Made by a program: the position numbers and the translations under genes. The notes below the pieces were generated by a model, which did no database searches, had not been told where the DNA came from, and saw only the letters and a program-made list of their open reading frames with translations. 64,000 bases of DNA, taken from positions 14,380,745 to 14,444,744 of the forward strand of contig CM075102.1 in NCBI GenBank assembly GCA_037576195.1. The letters are read 5' to 3'. Positions 58,542 through 64,000 of this stretch are shown here, piece by piece (positions within the stretch are counted from its first letter, which is position 1; each line of letters opens with the position of its first letter). This DNA comes from Phytoseiulus persimilis. Taxonomy: Eukaryota; Arthropoda; Arachnida; Mesostigmata; Phytoseiidae.

Positions 58542-61500
58542 CAAGCAAGCAGACAAACGTCTTCGTATGTTTGGGCGATTTTCAACTTTCAGACCCAGAC
58601 CCGAGCGTTGGGAGTTACGCAACAGTTCTTGGGAAAGCGCACCGTGGATGCTGTCGCTGATGCCACTCAGCCAGAGCGCCAGCCAGCGAGCTAAGCGGGC
58701 AGCTAACAGTGCCCTACCAACAAGATGGACGACGACACGACGAAGAACTCCTTCTTCTGCCACCGCCTGCTGAATCTCAGCTGTCTTCTTCTGCGTCGCG
58801 ATGGTCTACAGCTAGTCCGTTAGCCAGTTTGCAAGCTCAAGACCGGGGCACCCGAGAAGTTCAGGCACGCAGACATGAATTGCAAATACGCTTCGACGAC
58901 GCCCAAGAGTTCAACGCATGAATCCTTCATGAGTTCTCGGCTCCCCGTGTCAGCGACTAGCCAGAGCTAGAAAACTGGCCACTGAACTGGGGCCGGAGCA
59001 GGCGGGCCATCGACGGAACGAACACAAACTTCGTGATCGAACCGGGTAATGCTCCTGAGCGCTTCGATAACAGTCTTAAACACTTCTTGCACGGTCGCTA
59101 AGTGTGGCTCGTAGCTCGGAAGTGGTTCAGGGTGGCCAATAGCCCTCACCAACGGAACGAGTGAGCAAGCGCACCCTTCGAAGGATCCGCATGACAGCCG
59201 ATTGGAGGACCGGAACATAGGATCCGCGGATCGGTTGCTTCTGCTCGGCGTCGAACCACCATCCATTTATTTAACTCGCTCGATCTATCTGTGGAAGTTC
59301 GGGCGGTAGTGTCTTGAGCGATGCTCCCTCGCTTGATGTCTACCTCGGTCGGACGGAAGCGCCGTCGTTTCCATCGTTTTTCCCGCCACGTTGCCAAACC
59401 AACTTTATTTCAGCTTGTTTTACAGATGATGCCATAACGAGCTTCCATGTCACTGTGGTGGCACCGCACCGCTTGGTGCCGTCGGTTCCAACGCTGATTC
59501 TAGCCAGACTTTCTCTTTTAGCTGCTACCGGTGCGCTAACACCCGTGCGGGAAGCTGCACAGTAATTTCGTGGCCGAGCGAAGATAAGCGGACGCAGCAC
59601 GAGCGGGAGCAGCGACAAGTAGAGTTATTTTCAGTTTAATTTAACTGTGGCCCGAATGACATTACCACGCTCGGTGACACCGTGACGCAACGGGCGACGC
59701 GCTATCCTTCATTGCATCGGACCAAGGAATCGGGCGTACAGTGATGACACACTCGCACTTAAACTTGACTCGCGAACTGGACATCAACACTAGTCTCAAT
59801 GTAATTCTAGTTTTTTCTGACGGGCACTCTTCCGAGGATTGGAAACTGAGCGGTCAGACCACGGCGGTCAGACTCGCGGCGACTTCTGCTTAAATGGCTT
59901 CCTCTGATAGACGGGCAGTCTCCCTCGGACGGATGGCCCCCGGAAGCAAGTTTCGTAGTGCCTGCCTGCTTGGATCGAACTGACGCTGAACCGCGGTTGT
60001 TGTGTTATTCCAGGGAGTACTTGGATCCGTTTCGAGCCGACAAGTTGCCAGTTGGCAACGGCTCTCGGGGGGAATTCTTGCGCTCTGGGATCCCTGGTTT
60101 TTCTTTCAGTGGAAAAACTCTTCTGCATAGGGGAAGTGTTCCATTAACGGGGAACGCGAGGGAAGTGTAGTCGTTTTCAGGGGCCAAGTTTGAGGTCATT
60201 CGTTCGAAGAGTCTCGGTGACAGGGAGTTGAATGGAAACAAGAGCGGTGTAGCGTTTCAAGCGAGAAAACTTCAAAGGAAACCATCTACATTTCCTTGAT
60301 GCTAATCGCGCGCGGTGGTGAACTTCGGAAAAGGCAGCGACGATAATCGTCGACAACGACTGACACTCATTCACTAAAGTCAGTGAGGGACTCCAGTCGA
60401 TCCTCCTCTCGCCATAGGAAGCCCATGGCAGAGACGCAAAACAAGCGAAAATCCGTAACAAAGCGAAGCCCCGACAAGGCTACTGTAATGATCGTCTCGT
60501 GCAGACTCTTTCTTCCTCCGACAGCTGTCGACGCCGCCGCGCGGTTACACCATTTACGCTAACGGTTCTAGTGCCATGCGATATCGACCGGCATCAAAAG
60601 CAATGACCGCGCGAAATAAACCCTGAGGTTGGGTCCAGCTTTCTCGGATCTGTTAATTTGCCCGTTTACGAAACCTGATGATGTCGTCGAGCTAGCATAT
60701 TTCCCGCCCCCATTAGACTTTGGATGTACCTAACAGGAGACGTGTTTTTGAGATATCGATCAGCGAGACGACTCTGGAATTCTTGGAGTCTTCCCAAAGG
60801 ATACCCGCGCAACCAAAGCCGAGTCCACGATCGATTTTCCGGCCATTTCGACCAAGAAAAACGTTGGGGATTCATAGAAGGCAACCCCGGCTTTGACAAT
60901 CTTGACTCAAGCCCTCGGAGCCGCTCCACCGGAAAAACGCGCCGTGGCGGGCGAAATGACCAGGGCGAGGAATCTTCGTGATTCTGACTCCAGGAGCGTC
61001 CTGCGGTATTCATGTTTGATTGCCGTAGAAATTCTAGAGGAAACAGAGCAGAGACACGGAGAAACAAAGGAAGGTGTTCCACTAGAGCCACCGACGAGAA
61101 AATCAATCAGATTGGTGAAGCACGAAAACCAACAATAGCCATAGAAGTCCGTGAATGGCTCATTGCATGGTCTGAATCAATTCAAGCAACGTTTTTTCAT
61201 CATCACTTCATATGAGCGAGAGCTTCGGCGCCTTCTTAGAACGCCACGAACGGCCTGCCAAACGACGAGAACTCTGAAGGACGTTCGGTCGACCGCCGAG
61301 CGCTCATTCCCGAGCCGATGTTTCGAATGCCTTCTCTCTCCTTTCCGCTCTTCGGCGCATCCCCCCCTATCACAGAATGATAAGGCGCAAGGACGTCCTG
61401 TTCGAAAAATCCGCATCGACGCCGAAACAACTCGTTCTGCCTCATCAAAAAGTGCAGGAAGACAAACTCAGGCTTGTTTGCTCAACGACATTTTGAGCAA

Positions 61501-62751
61501 GCTCCAGACAAGAGCGTAATCAAACCCGTGGGAGGACTCGCACTGGATTCAACGACGAGTCGGGAGTGCCTATGAAGTCATAGGTGCATCGGTCTGTCAC
61601 GGAGGGCTCCACTCGATTTTTCAATTCTTGACACGCGTTTGCTGCTGCTTTCTCCGGGTTTTTCGCTGTCGCGAGCCGCTCCGAGCAAACAAATCGTTCG
61701 AAGCCATCGGGAGGGTTTCGCTGACGGAGCCTCCGAACGCTGTCTCTTCTTCCCCGCCTACAGGGTGGAAGGTAAAGAAAAATTCCCCAATTCCACCCTG
61801 CCCCAGTAAGCTTTCAATTTCGGGGACGAACGTCAGAAAGAATACAAGGCATTCAGCCAGACAGTTCCCTGATGCTCTTCCCGACTCAATGACTACGGAA
61901 GCGCTGTTTCCTCCTTTATCCAAACCTCGAGAAGAGGTGTTCCAAGTCCGCTTCGCCGGGAGAAATGAGGATTCACCACTGATTCAACTTCAGAATATTT
62001 TGGGTAATTAAAAAGTACCTGGAATGAAACTCCGCGCGAGAAAAAATGTGTTAACGTGTACAAGGCGCTCGCTGGCCGTGGAACGATCACGCGGGATGCC
62101 TGTCAGTGAAAGTAACTTTCGCGAAGTTTCTCATGTCCTCTTTTCCTCCTTCCAACCACGAGACGGTGCATTATGGACGCTGAAAAAGTCTCGCTCCTCC
62201 GAATCCAATCAATTCGCCTAGCCGCACTCACGGGTAGAGGCGGGAATAGCAGCGGTCGGAGAAAAACGAAGAAGCAATAACAGGGAGGAGAAGCGGCAGA
62301 GTCGCAGGACCCGTCTCACACTTCAAGTTGCGGATGAAACGAACCGCAGCCGCCCCAACCTCAACCAGAAGCCAAGGGCGACCAATAACTTCGGATTGAG
62401 CTGAAGATGACCGTCTCAATGAAAACAGCCATCGCACAAATCGATAGCACGCGGTGAAACATCCACAGGTGGAACACGTTCCGCAAGGCCACCGCAACGG
62501 CTTATCAATATCGAAAGTCGTTGCTTGGTCGTCCGGCTCGGTCAGCTAGTTGAGAAACAAAAAAAAAACACACACGATAGGTGTTCGCCAAAATCAATCT
62601 GCGATTGCCAGGTTTGTGATCCGGTTACGTTCATCGACGTATAACGATCGTGTTCAACTCAAAAAACTTAAGACCGCAGTTTGACTGTTCGTTTTTGCGG
62701 CGTTAGCGGTTTGGCAATCGAATTCTAGCGGAACGGAGCGAACGTTCCAAA

Positions 62752-63171
62752 ATGCCCGACTCTCAACGCAAAGTCGCCGAGTTCCAGATCGATCTTCTAG
62801 GCGGCTCGCTGGCACGCTTCGACATTGGCCGGCTGCGTTTAATGAGCGACTCGCTTCAAATCTGTGAAATTCCAGTCCCAGAATATTTGTCGCAAGTCGC
62901 AAACTTTCGAATTCCAGACTGGCACGGTCGATCCAGTTCGGCACAGAGTTCTCGGCTAGCGGAAGCTGGGGCGGTCTTAGCCCCAAAGCCAACAAATCTG
63001 ATGGATTTCGAAAATTTGGTTCAACGGACCTCGCTTTTTGTCGGCGAGCTGACGGAAAGTAACGCGGAGAAAGCGTCGAAGCATCCAATTCAACGATTAC
63101 TTCATCAGGAATTTCTGATAGGAGCCTGTGGAGGAATATTCAGTGGAACGTTCAGCCGGCGGATAGAATGA
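62752..63171 (+). CDS. Uncharacterised 139-codon frame
   Basis: Starts in fair context (AAAATGCCC): MPDSQRKVAEFQIDLLGGSL, later LQICEIPVPEYLSQVANF and ends FSGTFSRRIE. The amino-acid make-up is plausible, but the minus strand is open over nearly the same span and short sub-repeats (GAATTCCAG) recur, so it may be chance. No family, no splice sites. Confidence 0.15.
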   Translation: MPDSQRKVAEFQIDLLGGSLARFDIGRLRLMSDSLQICEIPVPEYLSQVANFRIPDWHGRSSSAQSSRLAEAGAVLAPKPTNLMDFENLVQRTSLFVGELTESNAEKASKHPIQRLLHQEFLIGACGGIFSGTFSRRIE

Positions 63172-64000
63172 AGTGTTAGAATCGCGATCGCAGAAGCGAG
63201 TCAGCCGACTGAGCGAGTGGTTTATCAACGTCTGATGACCTTAACGTGGTAGCAAGCGCACCGTTGTACATCGATAGAAAAACGGTAGAATTCTTCGCGT
63301 CCTTCACCAGCGTCGGCGCTAACCGCTGCTCTTGCCGCGAAGCAGACGATGAATCGCTTATAGTTTCATGAATGAGACAGAAGTGAGTCAGACGCGTGTC
63401 GGAGGAGCTATCCCTACCGTAGCTGCAGCTCCGATGGTTGGGGTGCAGAACGGATGTTCGCGCAACGAATCGGGCTCCAAACGAAAATCCAAGTTGAGAA
63501 AAAAAAAAAAAAAGTGAATGACGATTAGTTCTATTCACTTCCCACTGACATCTATCTCTCGAGGAGGGATTTGTTTTCAATCGAGGAACTGAAACTCGAG
63601 CCTCAGACAATCACGGCGGGGGCACACATGCTGGTTTGACGACCTGATTGCTGTCCGCTTGCATGACATATAATTTTGAGGAATGTCCCGACATGACTTC
63701 TGAGCCACGGATGGGTTCGCGCGCGGTATCTACAATCCACCTATGAAGGGATTTCTTTCGATTTTTTTACGCTCGGCAGTGAGAAGCCATCTGAAGCGAA
63801 GGTAACTGCGCAAGGTCTTGACACATTTTGCCACGGGGCTGGCGCCCCGGCGCTTCGCTCGCCCTGGCGCGAGTTTCGCGATGTTGGGTTGTTGACTAGT
63901 ACTCATTTCTCAGATACAGAAACTTTCAACGAAGCCTGCGAAAAGGAGGAGGCTAGAGTGCTACTTGTGGGAGGCTGTCGATCGGCAGGGCAAACAAGGG

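Larger units (their letters stand above)
49907..64000. other. Upstream region of the Expansion-like gene; no gene assigned
   Basis: I find no recognisable domain, tRNA or rRNA in these 14 kb. Simple repeats occur at 58496-58541. ATG-led frames that look somewhat protein-like but lack support are 50781-50972 (+), 51752-51934 (+), 54109-54315 (+, Val/Ala-rich helix from a GTT-rich tract), 61628-62011 (+) and 62752-63171 (+). A GC-rich, hairpin-prone stretch lies near 63835-63880. Much of this may be regulatory sequence or non-coding first exons of the downstream gene. Confidence 0.4.

Overview
This window looks like nuclear DNA of an arthropod with a compact gene layout. Five genes can be modelled from splice sites, matching reading phases and family motifs: a TMEM55/PIP4P-type membrane protein, LSM14, the RNA polymerase subunit POLR2K (RPB12), the bifunctional CoA synthase COASY, and an MH2-like protein of the Expansion/Rebuff type. 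A sixth, the mitochondrial assembly factor COA1, lacks only a firm first exon. Most introns are short (41 to about 390 nt) and mid-GC. The Expansion/Rebuff family is, as far as I know, arthropod-restricted. A small-genome arthropod such as a mite fits, but no single feature proves the group. No bacterial-type operons, rRNA, convincing tRNA or CRISPR were seen.

Layout. 1-3.2 kb holds no recognisable gene, only a ~100-bp terminal-inverted-repeat element. 3.2-4.7 kb: TMEM55-like gene (minus). 5.05-6.7 kb: a minus-strand gene I do not recognise, supported by four exons with compatible phases. 8-9.1 kb: further minus-strand exon-like pieces. 10.3-12.2 kb: LSM14 (minus). 14.7-15.0 kb: POLR2K (plus), with a perfect 28-bp palindrome about 260 bp upstream. 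16.5-18.7 kb: COASY (minus), six exons. 21.5-23.7 kb: a 5'-truncated R2-superfamily retrotransposon with a long open frame. 23.9-24.8 kb: a fold-back element whose ~185-bp arms flank the start of a mariner transposase. 25.2-25.7 kb: a separate dead mariner C-terminal half. 26.3-27.1 kb: COA1 (minus). 27.6-27.9 kb: a 21-bp minisatellite.

28.6-49.9 kb is taken up by the Expansion/Rebuff-like gene (minus): seven coding exons, 445 aa, with a 14.3-kb first intron and a 4.5-kb second intron. A plus-strand exon candidate with good splice sites lies inside the first intron. 49.9-64 kb is upstream of that gene. It holds simple repeats and scattered short open frames but nothing I can assign.

The genes do not form one pathway: they cover a lysosomal/endosomal membrane protein, mRNA storage and decapping, transcription, CoA synthesis, cytochrome oxidase assembly and, by homology, epithelial/chitin patterning. 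Exon coordinates were worked out by hand from the sequence; family identification is from recalled motifs, with no database search.
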